From assembly GCF_014193655.1 (NCBI RefSeq), contig NZ_JACHZQ010000001.1:496001-560000 (forward strand): a stretch of DNA of 64,000 bases, given 5' to 3'. A program made the position numbers and the translations under genes. Positions within the stretch are counted from its first letter, which is position 1. Every line of letters begins with the position of its first letter. Positions 39,125 to 47,311 of this stretch are shown piece by piece. The notes under the pieces are model-generated. The model was not told the origin of the DNA, did not search any database, and saw only the letters and a list, made by a program, of their open reading frames with translations. Source of the stretch: Rhizobium sp. BK313 (GTDB lineage: Bacteria; Pseudomonadota; Alphaproteobacteria; Rhizobiales; Rhizobiaceae).

Positions 39125-40522
39125 ATGGATATGCCGGTAGCTGCGCGCCCGTTCGCGCACGACAACAATAATTCGTGGTCTGCGCATGTCCGCGCCACGC
39201 TGGCGCTCGGCATTCCGCTGATCGGCGCGCAGCTGGCGCAGCTTGGCATCAACACCACGGATGTGATGATCGTCGGCCGTCTCGGTGCCGAGCAACTGGC
39301 CGCCATGGTTCTTGCCGGCCAGTTCCTGTTCACGATTCTGATCTTCGGTTCCGGTTTCGCGATCGCCGTCGTGCCGCTGGTGGCGCAGGCCTATGGTCAT
39401 GGCGACGTCACTTCGGTCCGCCGGGCGTTGCGCATGGGGCTTTGGGTCGTCACTGCTTATTGGCTGGTGGCCCAGCCGGCCTTTCTCTATTCCGAGCAAA
39501 TCCTGTTGGCCGCAGGCCAGAAGCCCGACGTGGCGAAGCTTGCCAGCGAATATATCGCCATCGGCCATTTCGCCGTGCTGCCGGGATTGCTTTACAACGT
39601 TATCCGCGCCCTGGTCAGCGCCATAGGCCGAGCCGGTGTCATTCTCTATGTCACCATCACCATGTTGGTGATGAATGCAGTGCTTGCCTATTGCCTGGTG
39701 CTTGGCCATTTCGGCATGCCGGCGCTCGGGCTGCATGGCGCGGCTATGGTGTCGGTCGCCGTTCAAACGGCGGGCTTCCTGTTTATCGTCGCTTATGTGC
39801 AGAGCCGCGAAGACACACGCCGCTACGAAATCTTCGTCCGTCTTTGGCGGCCGGATTGGCATGCATTGTGGGAAGTGGTTCGCCTTGGATTTCCGATCAG
39901 CATCACGGTTTTGGCAGAAGTCAGCCTCTTTACGGCCGCTTCACTGTTGATGGGACAGATCGGCACGATCGAGCTTGCCGCGCATGGCATCGCGCTGCAA
40001 TGGGCATCGATTGCCTTCATGATCCCGCTCGGCCTCAGCCAGGCGGCGACCGTTCGGGTTGGTGTTGCGCATGGGCAGGGAGATCACGCGGGGTTGACGC
40101 GCGCGGCAATCGTCGTGCTCATCGTTTCGAGCTGCATCTCGCTGTTTGGCAGCATCCTGTTCGCCACCATGCCGACATGGCTCGGAAGCTGGTTTCTTGA
40201 CGTGACCTCGGCCGATGCGCCGAAGGTGCTCGCCTATGCCGCACCGTTGATTGTTGTCGCGGGGTTGTTCCAGCTCGTCGACGGTCTGCAGGCGATCGCC
40301 AGCGGTCTGCTGCGTGGTCTGAAGGATGCGCGCGTGCCGATGATCCTTGCATTGATTGCCTATTGGCCGATCGGCTTCTTCCTGGCGTGGCTCCTTGCCT
40401 TCCCGCTTGGCTTCGGTGGCATCGGCATCTGGTTCGGCTTTCTTTTGGGGCTCGCCTCGGCGGCGACGATGCTCTGCGCGCGGTTCTATATCCTGGTCCG
40501 CTCGGAGAAAATGGCCGGCTGA
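39125..40522 (+). CDS. MATE-family efflux transporter
   Basis: A 465-residue multidrug and toxin extruder with twelve predicted helices in two homologous halves. LALGIPLIGAQLAQLGINTTDVMIVGRLG is the start of the first half, and GFPISITVLAEVSLFTAASLLMG the start of the second. AAHGIALQWASIAFMIPLGL is typical of the NorM branch. It is expected to exchange Na+ or H+ for cationic compounds. Two ATGs two codons apart are possible starts. Its stop codon lies in the loop of the following terminator. Confidence 0.92.
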   Translation: MDMPVAARPFAHDNNNSWSAHVRATLALGIPLIGAQLAQLGINTTDVMIVGRLGAEQLAAMVLAGQFLFTILIFGSGFAIAVVPLVAQAYGHGDVTSVRRALRMGLWVVTAYWLVAQPAFLYSEQILLAAGQKPDVAKLASEYIAIGHFAVLPGLLYNVIRALVSAIGRAGVILYVTITMLVMNAVLAYCLVLGHFGMPALGLHGAAMVSVAVQTAGFLFIVAYVQSREDTRRYEIFVRLWRPDWHALWEVVRLGFPISITVLAEVSLFTAASLLMGQIGTIELAAHGIALQWASIAFMIPLGLSQAATVRVGVAHGQGDHAGLTRAAIVVLIVSSCISLFGSILFATMPTWLGSWFLDVTSADAPKVLAYAAPLIVVAGLFQLVDGLQAIASGLLRGLKDARVPMILALIAYWPIGFFLAWLLAFPLGFGGIGIWFGFLLGLASAATMLCARFYILVRSEKMAG

Positions 40523-40536
40523 TGCCGGCCATTTTT
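40508..40536 (+). terminator. Intrinsic terminator overlapping the MATE stop codon
   Basis: AAAATGGCCGGC (40508-40519) pairs with GCCGGCCATTTT (40524-40535) over 12 bases around the loop TGAT, followed by T residues. The TGA stop is in the loop. Confidence 0.85.
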
Positions 40537-40587
40537 TACGCCTGAGCGGCAAGACTGCTGACAAATATTGACAGCATGATCCCGTAT

Positions 40588-40604
40588 ATTGGTCATATAC
40601 CAAT
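40588..40604. promoter_or_regulatory. ATTGGT-N5-ACCAAT operator-like palindrome
   Basis: A perfect 6+6 inverted repeat 16 bases before the EVE gene start, downstream of a consensus TTGACA at 40568-40573. The half-site resembles GntR/FadR-type (PdhR/LldR-like) operators. No GntR gene is nearby. Confidence 0.5.
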
Positions 40605-40620
40605 TTGATGGGAGCAGATC

Positions 40621-41193
40621 ATGACACTGAGAGCAAGCGATCACAGCGAGGCGACGCTCTTCTCGCTGGAAGAACATGCCAGCCGCGGTACTGTCGTGCA
40701 CATGCTTGGGCATTCCAATGCTTCTCATCGATATGAGAAGCCGGCGGCAAAGTCGTATTGGCTGGCTGTGGCCTGTGCCGAGCACGTGCGGCATGGGCGG
40801 AGAAATGGCTTCATGCAAGTCAACCACGGCAAGCAGGGGCCACTGAAGCGCGTCAAACCGGGCGACGGCGTGGTCTATTACTCCCCGTCGGTGGCCACGG
40901 GTGAAAAGGACGGTTTTCAGAGCTTCACGGCGATCGGATATGTCCGGGACGGCGAGCCCTATCAGGGTGAGATGATGTCGGGCAAGGCATATCGCCGCGA
41001 CGTCGACTGGCTGGACACGCCTGAACAGCCCATCCGTCCTTTGCTGGACTGGCTGGATTTCACACAGGACAAGAATTGGGGCTACAAGCTGAGATTTGGC
41101 CTGGTTCCCTTCGGCCAATCCGATTTCGAATTCCTGCAGGAAATCATGACGAGCGAACTCGAGGAAGTGAGGCGCCGTCGCATGTCGGCGTGA
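40621..41193 (+). CDS. EVE-domain protein with N-terminal extension
   Basis: A 190-residue protein. Residues about 46-188 form an EVE (PUA-like) domain: [44 protein letters not shown] and [21 protein letters not shown] domains recognise modified bases in DNA or RNA and occur in restriction and RNA-linked proteins, but stand-alone members like this are functionally open. The first 43 residues (beginning [19 protein letters not shown]) are not part of the domain. They are supported by a good GGGAG site before the ATG. A palindrome upstream suggests a dedicated regulator. Confidence 0.82.
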   Translation: MTLRASDHSEATLFSLEEHASRGTVVHMLGHSNASHRYEKPAAKSYWLAVACAEHVRHGRRNGFMQVNHGKQGPLKRVKPGDGVVYYSPSVATGEKDGFQSFTAIGYVRDGEPYQGEMMSGKAYRRDVDWLDTPEQPIRPLLDWLDFTQDKNWGYKLRFGLVPFGQSDFEFLQEIMTSELEEVRRRRMSA

Positions 41194-41241
41194 TGAAGCG
41201 AATGGCCAAGTACCGGCCTCGCACAGAGAACCTCCCAAGAA

Positions 41242-41274
41242 AAAGCCCCGGATTGGCGATCGATCCGGGGCTTT
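41242..41274. terminator. Bidirectional terminator between EVE gene and carA
   Basis: AAAGCCCCGGAT (41242-41253) and ATCCGGGGCTTT (41263-41274) form a 12-base perfect stem. It lies between convergent stop codons. Confidence 0.85.
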
Positions 41275-41300
41275 GCTATTCGACGGCGATGATGGGCTAC

Positions 41301-42509
41301 TTATGCGCGCTCGGCCAAAGCAGACTCGCCCTTCTTCTCGCGCACGAGATTGACGAAGCGGCGGAAGAGGTAATGGCTGTCCTGCGGACCCGGAGAAGCT
41401 TCCGGGTGGTGCTGCACCGAGAAGACCGGCTTGCCCGAAACGCGCAGGCCGCAATTGCTGCCGTCGAAGAGGGAAATATGCGTCTCTTCAACGCCTTCCG
41501 GTAGGGTGTTCGAGTCGACTGCGAAGCCGTGGTTCATCGAGACGATCTCGACCTTGCCGGTCGTGTGGTCCTTGACGGGATGATTGGCGCCATGGTGACC
41601 CTGGTGCATTTTCGCGGTCTTGGCCCCGAGCGCGAGACCAAGCATCTGGTGACCGAGGCAGATGCCGAACAACGGTATTTCCGTCTTCAGCAGGTCCTTG
41701 ATGACAGGCACGGCGTATTCGCCAGTTGCCGCCGGATCGCCCGGACCGTTTGACAGGAAGATTCCGTCCGGCTTCAGCGCCAGCACATCATCGGTGGATG
41801 CGGTTGCCGGCAGCACAGTGACTTTGCAGTCGAGGCCGGAGAACAAACGCAGGATATTGCGCTTGACGCCGTAATCGAGGCAGACCACGTGATACTTGGC
41901 ATCATCGGCGCTCAGTTCGCCGTAGCCTTCGTTCCAGACCCAGGGCGTCTGCGACCATTGCGACGACTGGCCGGAGGAGGCGACCTTGGCGAGGTCGAGA
42001 CCTTCCAGGCCGCTCCAGGCCTTGGCGTCCGCTTTCAACTGGTCGATATCGAAGACACCGTTCGGATCATGGGCGATGACGCCGTTCGGCATGCCGTTTT
42101 CGCGAATCCAGGCGGTCAGGGCGCGGGTGTCGATGCCGCACATGCCGATAATGCCGCGAGCCTTCAGCCACTGGTCAAGATGTTTTGCGGCGCGGTAGTT
42201 CGAAGGTTCGGTGATGTCGGCCTTGAAGATGACGCCGACGGCGCCGTGACGGGCGGCAGGTGTCAGATCCTCGATGTCTTCCTCGTTGGTGCCGACGTTG
42301 CCGATGTGGGGGAAGGTAAAGGTGACGATCTGGCCGAGATAGGAGGGGTCGGTCAGGATCTCCTCGTAACCAGTCAGCGCCGTGTTGAAGCAGACTTCGG
42401 CCTGGACCTTACCGGTCGCGCCGATGCCCTTGCCTTCGATCACGGTGCCGTCGGCGAGAACGAGCAGGGCACTCGGCTTTTCAGTTGTCCATGGGGCTGT
42501 CGCGGTCAT
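41301..42509 (-). CDS. carA: Carbamoyl-phosphate synthase, small (glutaminase) subunit
   Basis: A 402-residue subunit that hydrolyses glutamine and passes ammonia to CarB. The N-terminal domain has GTVIEGKGIGATG and EVCFNTALTGYEEILTDPSY. The class I glutaminase has its nucleophile Cys in LFGICLGHQMLGLALGAKT and its His/Glu in FSVQHHPEASPGPQDS. The ATG at 42509 fits the known N-terminus (TATAPW...); another ATG is two codons earlier, and a longer frame begins at 42566. A terminator lies after the stop. It is divergent from the YqeY gene. Confidence 0.96.
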   Translation of the reverse strand: MTATAPWTTEKPSALLVLADGTVIEGKGIGATGKVQAEVCFNTALTGYEEILTDPSYLGQIVTFTFPHIGNVGTNEEDIEDLTPAARHGAVGVIFKADITEPSNYRAAKHLDQWLKARGIIGMCGIDTRALTAWIRENGMPNGVIAHDPNGVFDIDQLKADAKAWSGLEGLDLAKVASSGQSSQWSQTPWVWNEGYGELSADDAKYHVVCLDYGVKRNILRLFSGLDCKVTVLPATASTDDVLALKPDGIFLSNGPGDPAATGEYAVPVIKDLLKTEIPLFGICLGHQMLGLALGAKTAKMHQGHHGANHPVKDHTTGKVEIVSMNHGFAVDSNTLPEGVEETHISLFDGSNCGLRVSGKPVFSVQHHPEASPGPQDSHYLFRRFVNLVREKKGESALAERA

Positions 42510-42817
42510 TGTCATCCCGTTTCCGGCGTCGTGCGCGGCCTTGAAAAGACCGGGGGCTTCCGCCATGTTTGTCGCAGATTGCAGCCGGCGACGTCTGTCG
42601 CGGCTCGAGACCTTAATATCGATCTAATGTGCAGATGCTGGACATAGCCAAACAAGGCGTGCCGGTCAATGCGCCCTGTTCGTTTCCCGCTAAGGAATTC
42701 GCCAGCTTTCGATCGGTCGGACGCAATTGCAATGATCGCCGCTCATGGTCTATGAGACTGGCAACGCGAAATGAGAGGCTAGGTGATCGTCGCCGGCCTG
42801 CTTTGGGAGTTAAAAAC

Positions 42818-43270
42818 ATGATCCGCGAAACGCTTTCCAGTGCCCAGAAGGATGCCATGAGGGCCAAGGATGCAGCGAAGCTTTCGACCGTGCGCCTCAT
42901 CCTCGCCGCGATCAAGGACAAGGACATCGCCAATCGCGGTCTCGGCAAGGAACAGGCGAGCGACGACGAGATCCTGCAGTTGCTGGCGAAGATGATCAAG
43001 CAGCGCGAAGAGTCGGTGAAGATCTACATCGATGGCGGCCGTCCGGAGCTGGCCGACAAGGAGCGCGAGGAAATTGCTGTCATCCAGGGCTTCATGCCTG
43101 AGCAGCTTTCCGACGAGAAGGTGCGCGAGATCTGCGTCGCGGCCGTGGCCGAGCTCGGTGCCCAGGGTTTGAAGGACATGGGCAAGTGCGTCGCCGCGCT
43201 GCGTGAGCGCTATGCCGGTCAGATGGATTTCGCCAAGGCCTCGGCGATCCTCAAAGAGCTGCTGAAGTAA
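42818..43270 (+). CDS. GatB/YqeY-domain protein
   Basis: A 150-residue helical protein, the usual size of stand-alone YqeY. It begins MIRETLSSAQKDAMRAKDA and contains LSTVRLILAAIKDKD and a C-terminal tRNA-binding-like helical tail. The domain is shared with the GatB subunit of amidotransferases; stand-alone members have no settled role. GGGAG precedes the ATG at 42818. It is divergent from carA. Its 3' end overlaps the convergent gene by 20 bases. Confidence 0.9.
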   Translation: MIRETLSSAQKDAMRAKDAAKLSTVRLILAAIKDKDIANRGLGKEQASDDEILQLLAKMIKQREESVKIYIDGGRPELADKEREEIAVIQGFMPEQLSDEKVREICVAAVAELGAQGLKDMGKCVAALRERYAGQMDFAKASAILKELLK

Positions 43271-44153
43271 GCCTCTGCCCGTCCATCGGCGCCGGCTCCG
43301 GCTGAGCGCCGAAGGTCTCTTCCCAGACCGCGCCCATGATGGCGAATTTTTCGGCCTGGTAATCCCAATATTCCTGAATGAAGCCACGCGAAAGCCAGAA
43401 GTGGCTTTTGCCCGGACTACCCGTCCAGCCCACGCTCCCCATAGATGATGCTTTGCTCATCAGCCGCTTTACATGCGTTCTGGAGATAAGAAATCGATCG
43501 CAGATCTCGCTGAATGAAATCGGGCCGATGTCCGTTCGTGCGGCCGTTGGATCGACCGTTCCGATACGCGAGATCAGGTAGTCCATCATTACGCCGCCGG
43601 AATTTGCCCAGGTGAAGAGATCGAAGGTCTCGCCGGGATGACGGACTTGATCGCTGGCAATGATTCTTGCTGCGATTGCCGGCTGTAGCGTCGCAACGAT
43701 TTCCGGACGATCGACAAAAGTTACAGTCCGCCTGCCGTCATCCAGGCTATCGAGCACCATCAGATGGATATGGAACCATTTCGCGAAGTTTTCGACCGCC
43801 GTTTCGGTCGGCTCCATCGGCCGAACACGTTTATCGGATGAATCAGGCAGATAGCGCATATAGCGATAGGCGAGCATTTCCTGGATGAAACTTAGCGCCG
43901 TATTGTGGCTGGCGATCTCATGTTTGAGAACGTAATCGACAAAGCGCCGAGCATAGATGCCCGGTTGCTCTCCGTCGATTCCACCGTAGTACAGCGCAAA
44001 GCCCGCCTGTGCCATCAGCCAGCGTTGCTGCGAGGCAAAAATCGAGCTCATGCGGGGATTTTCAGCGTAGGCGGCAACCATCTCGCGCGAACAGCCGAGA
44101 ACAATCGTGAAGAAACCAAGATCAGAAGCAAGTTCTTTTGCTGTAAACGACAT
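43251..44153 (-). CDS. Unrecognised protein with a possible C-terminal winged helix
   Basis: A 300-residue soluble protein that I do not recognise. The N-terminal two thirds are mainly helical and rich in aromatic residues, for example QQRWLMAQAGFALYYGG and AYRYMRYLPDSSD. They include an HIHLMVLDSLDDGRR segment. Residues about 205-265 (ISFSEICDRFLISRTHVKRL, then GWTGSPGKSHFWLSRGF) look like a helix-turn-helix followed by a beta wing, so a transcription factor with an N-terminal sensor region is possible. Codon use resembles its neighbours. Its 3' end overlaps the YqeY gene by 20 bases. Confidence 0.7.
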   Translation of the reverse strand: MSFTAKELASDLGFFTIVLGCSREMVAAYAENPRMSSIFASQQRWLMAQAGFALYYGGIDGEQPGIYARRFVDYVLKHEIASHNTALSFIQEMLAYRYMRYLPDSSDKRVRPMEPTETAVENFAKWFHIHLMVLDSLDDGRRTVTFVDRPEIVATLQPAIAARIIASDQVRHPGETFDLFTWANSGGVMMDYLISRIGTVDPTAARTDIGPISFSEICDRFLISRTHVKRLMSKASSMGSVGWTGSPGKSHFWLSRGFIQEYWDYQAEKFAIMGAVWEETFGAQPEPAPMDGQRLTSAAL

Positions 44154-44346
44154 GCAAAGGTTTCCGATGAACTGGGAAATTCATTGGCACGGCCAGAACA
44201 ATTGTCAATTGAATTTACGGAAGGCTATGTATAATAAAATCTTCTAATATAACTGCAATGACATGACGTTAATAAACTTGATGAGCCGGTAGTAGCGGCT
44301 GAAGGCACTTTGTTTTGGATGCCTCGCTCCACATCTGCAAAAATTA

Positions 44347-44381
44347 AAGAAGGCAGGAGCTGGGGGTGCTCCTGCCTTCTT
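44347..44381 (-). terminator. Intrinsic terminator, minus strand
   Basis: AAGAAGGCAGGAGC (44347-44360) and GCTCCTGCCTTCTT (44368-44381) form a 14-base perfect stem with loop TGGGGGT. On the minus strand TTTAATTTTTG follows, so it should end leftward transcripts coming from 44504-44740. Confidence 0.8.
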
Positions 44382-44444
44382 GCGCTTTGCAGCCGTTTGA
44401 TGACGCAGGGTGGGGCCCAAAAATCAAACGTCTATTGCAAAGGC

Positions 44445-44491
44445 ACCCAGGTGAGGCGGCGCCGGGGGTAGGGATGGTGCCTCACCTGGGT
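44445..44491. ncRNA. 13-base stem, part of a candidate small RNA or 3' UTR element
   Basis: ACCCAGGTGAGGC (44445-44457) pairs perfectly with GCCTCACCTGGGT (44479-44491). On the minus strand the 21-base loop is C-rich (CCATCCCTACCCCC), like the anti-ribosome-site loops of alphaproteobacterial sRNAs. With the terminator at 44347 it could form an RNA of roughly 145-160 bases. No clear separate promoter was seen, so processing from the upstream mRNA is equally likely. Confidence 0.35.
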
Positions 44492-44503
44492 ATGGGGTGA
44501 ACT

Positions 44504-44740
44504 TTACCTGATAATCCTGACTTGCTGAGGCGCGCCTTGCGTCTCCAACCAGGACACCTGAACTTTAATGCCGGTCTTGAGGGCCGGAACTTTCATATCA
44601 ACCGGCAATTGATAGCCGGCACCGGTATAAAGCACGTTCCTCGTGGCCGCAGGGGCTACACTGTCAGTCGTCATAGCCGAGCTATAGGTAGCTGTGGCGA
44701 AGAGGGCAGCGGCAGCAAAGGGTACGAGCAGAACGCGCAT
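44504..44740 (-). CDS. Small exported protein of unknown function
   Basis: A 78-residue protein. MRVLLVPFAAAALFATATYSS is a signal peptide with cleavage near SSA. The mature part (about 56 residues) has no cysteines and no family I recognise; it ends VSWLETQGAPQQVRIIR, which looks like beta strands. GGGAGA lies before the ATG at 44740; the 21 upstream in-frame codons are ignored because the signal peptide starts here. Two hairpins follow its stop. A periplasmic location is likely and the function unknown. Confidence 0.68.
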   Translation of the reverse strand: MRVLLVPFAAAALFATATYSSAMTTDSVAPAATRNVLYTGAGYQLPVDMKVPALKTGIKVQVSWLETQGAPQQVRIIR

Positions 44741-45312
44741 TTGATTTCTCCCAAACTGAAAACCTGTACCTTTGGTTTCCCGTCCGTCGGGGCGTCTAGG
44801 CATGTCGCGTCGCGAAGCATTTTGTTCGCCGGCTTGTCTCGTCCCGTGAGAAGAAAGCTATTGCGGCGCACACCAACAATCAAATTACAAAAAAATAATG
44901 TTTGGCTTACGAACCGTGCCGCAAATGCGCCACCAATGGACAAGACCGCGTGCCCTCCAGCCTTCGGCCAATGGTTGCGGCAGGCGCCATTGCACGCCCT
45001 TGCTCATTTTCCCTGATAGTCAGCAACTCTTTGCTTTTTAATCGCTTTTCCTGCACGGTGAAGCTGTGGCCGCGGGTGTCTGCAATGCACATACAGGCTG
45101 CAAAGAGCTTTTCGGATTTTGTTTGAGATGATGTCAAAAATGCTTTTTAGGAGGGCATGCGAACGTTAATTGCGCCGAGGTTCTCACGGAGTTGTGATCG
45201 GAAGGGTTGCGCTTCAACCAACAATGACGGGCTGTGAATAGCGGGCGTGTTGGAGGGGTTCTCGTGGCAATGCGCGCCATTCCTGCTTATATGGGGCGAG
45301 CCAGAGGTAGTC
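44741..45312. other. Divergent spacer upstream of dnaG
   Basis: 572 bases with no strong gene. It must contain the dnaG promoter and that of the small exported protein. The only item with a good ribosome site is a 26-codon frame at 45157-45237 (AGGAGGGC before ATG), listed separately. Longer open frames at 44902-45137 on both strands have no sites or families. Confidence 0.45.
45157..45237 (+). CDS. Possible 26-codon leader ORF upstream of dnaG
   Basis: ATG at 45157 follows TAGGAGGGC, one of the best ribosome sites in the window, and the frame ends at TGA 45235-45237, 75 bases before dnaG. The peptide (MRTLIAPRFSRSCDRKGCAS then TNNDGL) has no recognised feature and no run of a regulatory amino acid. 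It may be a leader peptide or chance. Not supported by conservation evidence here. Confidence 0.25.
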   Translation: MRTLIAPRFSRSCDRKGCASTNNDGL

Positions 45313-47304
45313 ATGCGATTTTCCAATACGTTTCTCGATGAGATTCGCGACCGCGTCCCCATTTCGGACGTGATTGGTCGACGTGTGACCTGGGATCGGC
45401 GCAAGACCAATGTGCCGCGAGGTGATTACTGGGCCTGCTGCCCGTTTCATGGCGAAAAGTCGCCGAGCTTTCACTGCGAGGACCGCAAGGGCCGTTATCA
45501 CTGCTTCGGTTGCGGCGTCACGGGCGATCATTTCCGTTTCCTGACTGATCTCGAGGGCCTCAGTTTTCCCGAGGCGGTGCAGCAGATCGCCGATATGGCG
45601 GGCGTTCCCATGCCGGTCGCCGATCCCATGGAAGCAAAGCGTGAAAAGGAACGCACATCGCTGCTCGATGTCATGGAGATGGCGACGCAGTTCTTTCAGG
45701 ATCAGCTACAGACGGCAAACGGGGCGAGGGCGCGTGCATACCTTCGCGACCGAGGTCTGACGGGGCGCACCATCGAGACCTTCCGCCTTGGCTATTCGCC
45801 GGACAGCCGCAATGCGCTGAAAGAGTTTTTAGCCGGCAAAGGCGTATTGAAGGAGCAGATGGAAGCCTGTGGCCTAGTCGTGCACGAGAATGTGCCGGTC
45901 TCCTACGACCGCTTCCGTGACCGCATCATGTTCCCCATTCTATCTTCGCGCGAGAAGGTGATCGCCTTCGGCGGCCGCGCCATGTCATCAGACGCACCGG
46001 CCAAATATCTCAATTCCAATGAGACCGAGCTCTTTCACAAGGGCAATGTGCTCTACAATTTCACCCGCGCGCGCCGTGCAGCTCAGGGAAATGAAGGCGC
46101 GGGGACGATCATTGCCGTCGAAGGCTATATGGACGTCATCGCGCTGCATCAGGCCGGAGTCGAGAATGCGGTTGCGCCGCTCGGCACGGCGCTGACGGAA
46201 AACCAGCTAGAGCTCCTATGGAAGATGACGCCACAACCGGTGCTCTGCTTCGATGGCGACGGCGCCGGAATTCGCGCCGCCAATCGCGCGGCTGATTTGG
46301 CGTTGCCGCATATCAAGCCCGGCCGCACGGTCCGTTTCGCACTTTTGCCGGATGGGAAGGATCCGGACGATCTCGTGCGCCACGATGGCCGCATGCCTTT
46401 TGACAAGGTTATGGCGCAGGCAAAGCCGCTCGCGGAAATGATATGGACCCGCGAAGTCAACAACGGCACCTTCGATACGCCAGAGGCGCGCGCCGAGCTT
46501 GAGGCGCGGCTGAAGCAGATGGTTTCGGTTATATCAGACGAGAACGTCCGCCGGCACTATCAACAGGACATGCGCGATCGGCTGAACGGGCTGTTCCAGC
46601 CGCAGTTTCAGCGTAGCGGCAATCAGCAGGGACGCGGTTTTTCCCGCGACGGCAATGGCCGCAATTTCGGCGGTCGTGGTGGCCAGAGCAGGGATCGGCA
46701 GCCGGTCGCCGACATGAGAGCTTCGGATCGCTTGACGCGTTCGGGCATGATCAAGGGCCATCAAGACATTCCGGGCCTGCGCGAGAGCGTGCTGGCGGTG
46801 ACCATCGTCAATCATCCGCTGTTGCTGCAGGACGAATATGATGAAATAGCCGCGATCGATTACGAGAGCCGCGAATTGCAGCGTCTGTGGTCCGCCATGC
46901 TCGGCGCTGCGGCGGCCACGGCCGGTCCGCAGCTCAGTCGCGAACGGCTGCTCGAGCAGTTGGAGGAGCAGGGTTTCGCGGCTTTGTTGAGGAGCCTCGA
47001 CCAGCAGGTGCGCAACGCCCGCCTCTGGACGGCGACCGAGGAAGCCGCCACGGAAGATGCGCGCGAGGGTTATCGCCAGGCGCTTGCGCTTCACAAGCGT
47101 TCGAAGGCGTTGCGTTGGCACAAGATCGAGCTGGAACGCGCAATCGCGGAGGCAACGGAAGAGGGTGACGGTGACCTTATCGAGCAGTTGATGCGCGCTT
47201 TGCAGGAAGTGCAGCTTGAAGCCGTGCGGCTGGAAAACCAGGAAGCGATCATCGATGGTTTTGGCGTGCTGTCCGGCCGCATCAAGGGATCTGCGGGGAA
47301 ATAA
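45313..47304 (+). CDS. dnaG: DNA primase DnaG
   Basis: A 663-residue primase that makes RNA primers at the replication fork. The CHC2 zinc finger has Cys43, His46, Cys64 and Cys67 (CPFHGEKSPSFHC, HCFGC). The Toprim catalytic core includes IAVEGYMDVIALHQ and the metal site CFDGDGAGIRAA. After a Gly/Arg/Gln-rich linker (about 435-475), the C-terminal domain binds DnaB helicase. The ATG at 45313 has AGAGGT upstream; codons before it are open but unconserved. recQ starts 7 bases after its stop. Confidence 0.96.
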   Translation: MRFSNTFLDEIRDRVPISDVIGRRVTWDRRKTNVPRGDYWACCPFHGEKSPSFHCEDRKGRYHCFGCGVTGDHFRFLTDLEGLSFPEAVQQIADMAGVPMPVADPMEAKREKERTSLLDVMEMATQFFQDQLQTANGARARAYLRDRGLTGRTIETFRLGYSPDSRNALKEFLAGKGVLKEQMEACGLVVHENVPVSYDRFRDRIMFPILSSREKVIAFGGRAMSSDAPAKYLNSNETELFHKGNVLYNFTRARRAAQGNEGAGTIIAVEGYMDVIALHQAGVENAVAPLGTALTENQLELLWKMTPQPVLCFDGDGAGIRAANRAADLALPHIKPGRTVRFALLPDGKDPDDLVRHDGRMPFDKVMAQAKPLAEMIWTREVNNGTFDTPEARAELEARLKQMVSVISDENVRRHYQQDMRDRLNGLFQPQFQRSGNQQGRGFSRDGNGRNFGGRGGQSRDRQPVADMRASDRLTRSGMIKGHQDIPGLRESVLAVTIVNHPLLLQDEYDEIAAIDYESRELQRLWSAMLGAAAATAGPQLSRERLLEQLEEQGFAALLRSLDQQVRNARLWTATEEAATEDAREGYRQALALHKRSKALRWHKIELERAIAEATEEGDGDLIEQLMRALQEVQLEAVRLENQEAIIDGFGVLSGRIKGSAGK

Positions 47305-47311
47305 GGAATAG

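Larger units (their letters stand above)
44154..44503. other. Gene-free stretch with two strong hairpins
   Basis: No coding gene supported. The left part is AT-rich promoter-like DNA for the unrecognised gene. The right part holds two long perfect stems at 44347-44381 and 44445-44491, listed separately, which may belong to a small RNA or be the 3' end of the small exported-protein message. Confidence 0.5.

Noticed and set aside
37721..40522. TetA-like and MATE exporters considered as a resistance island
   Set aside because: No mobile element, integrase, base-composition shift or TetR partner; both look like resident chromosomal exporters.
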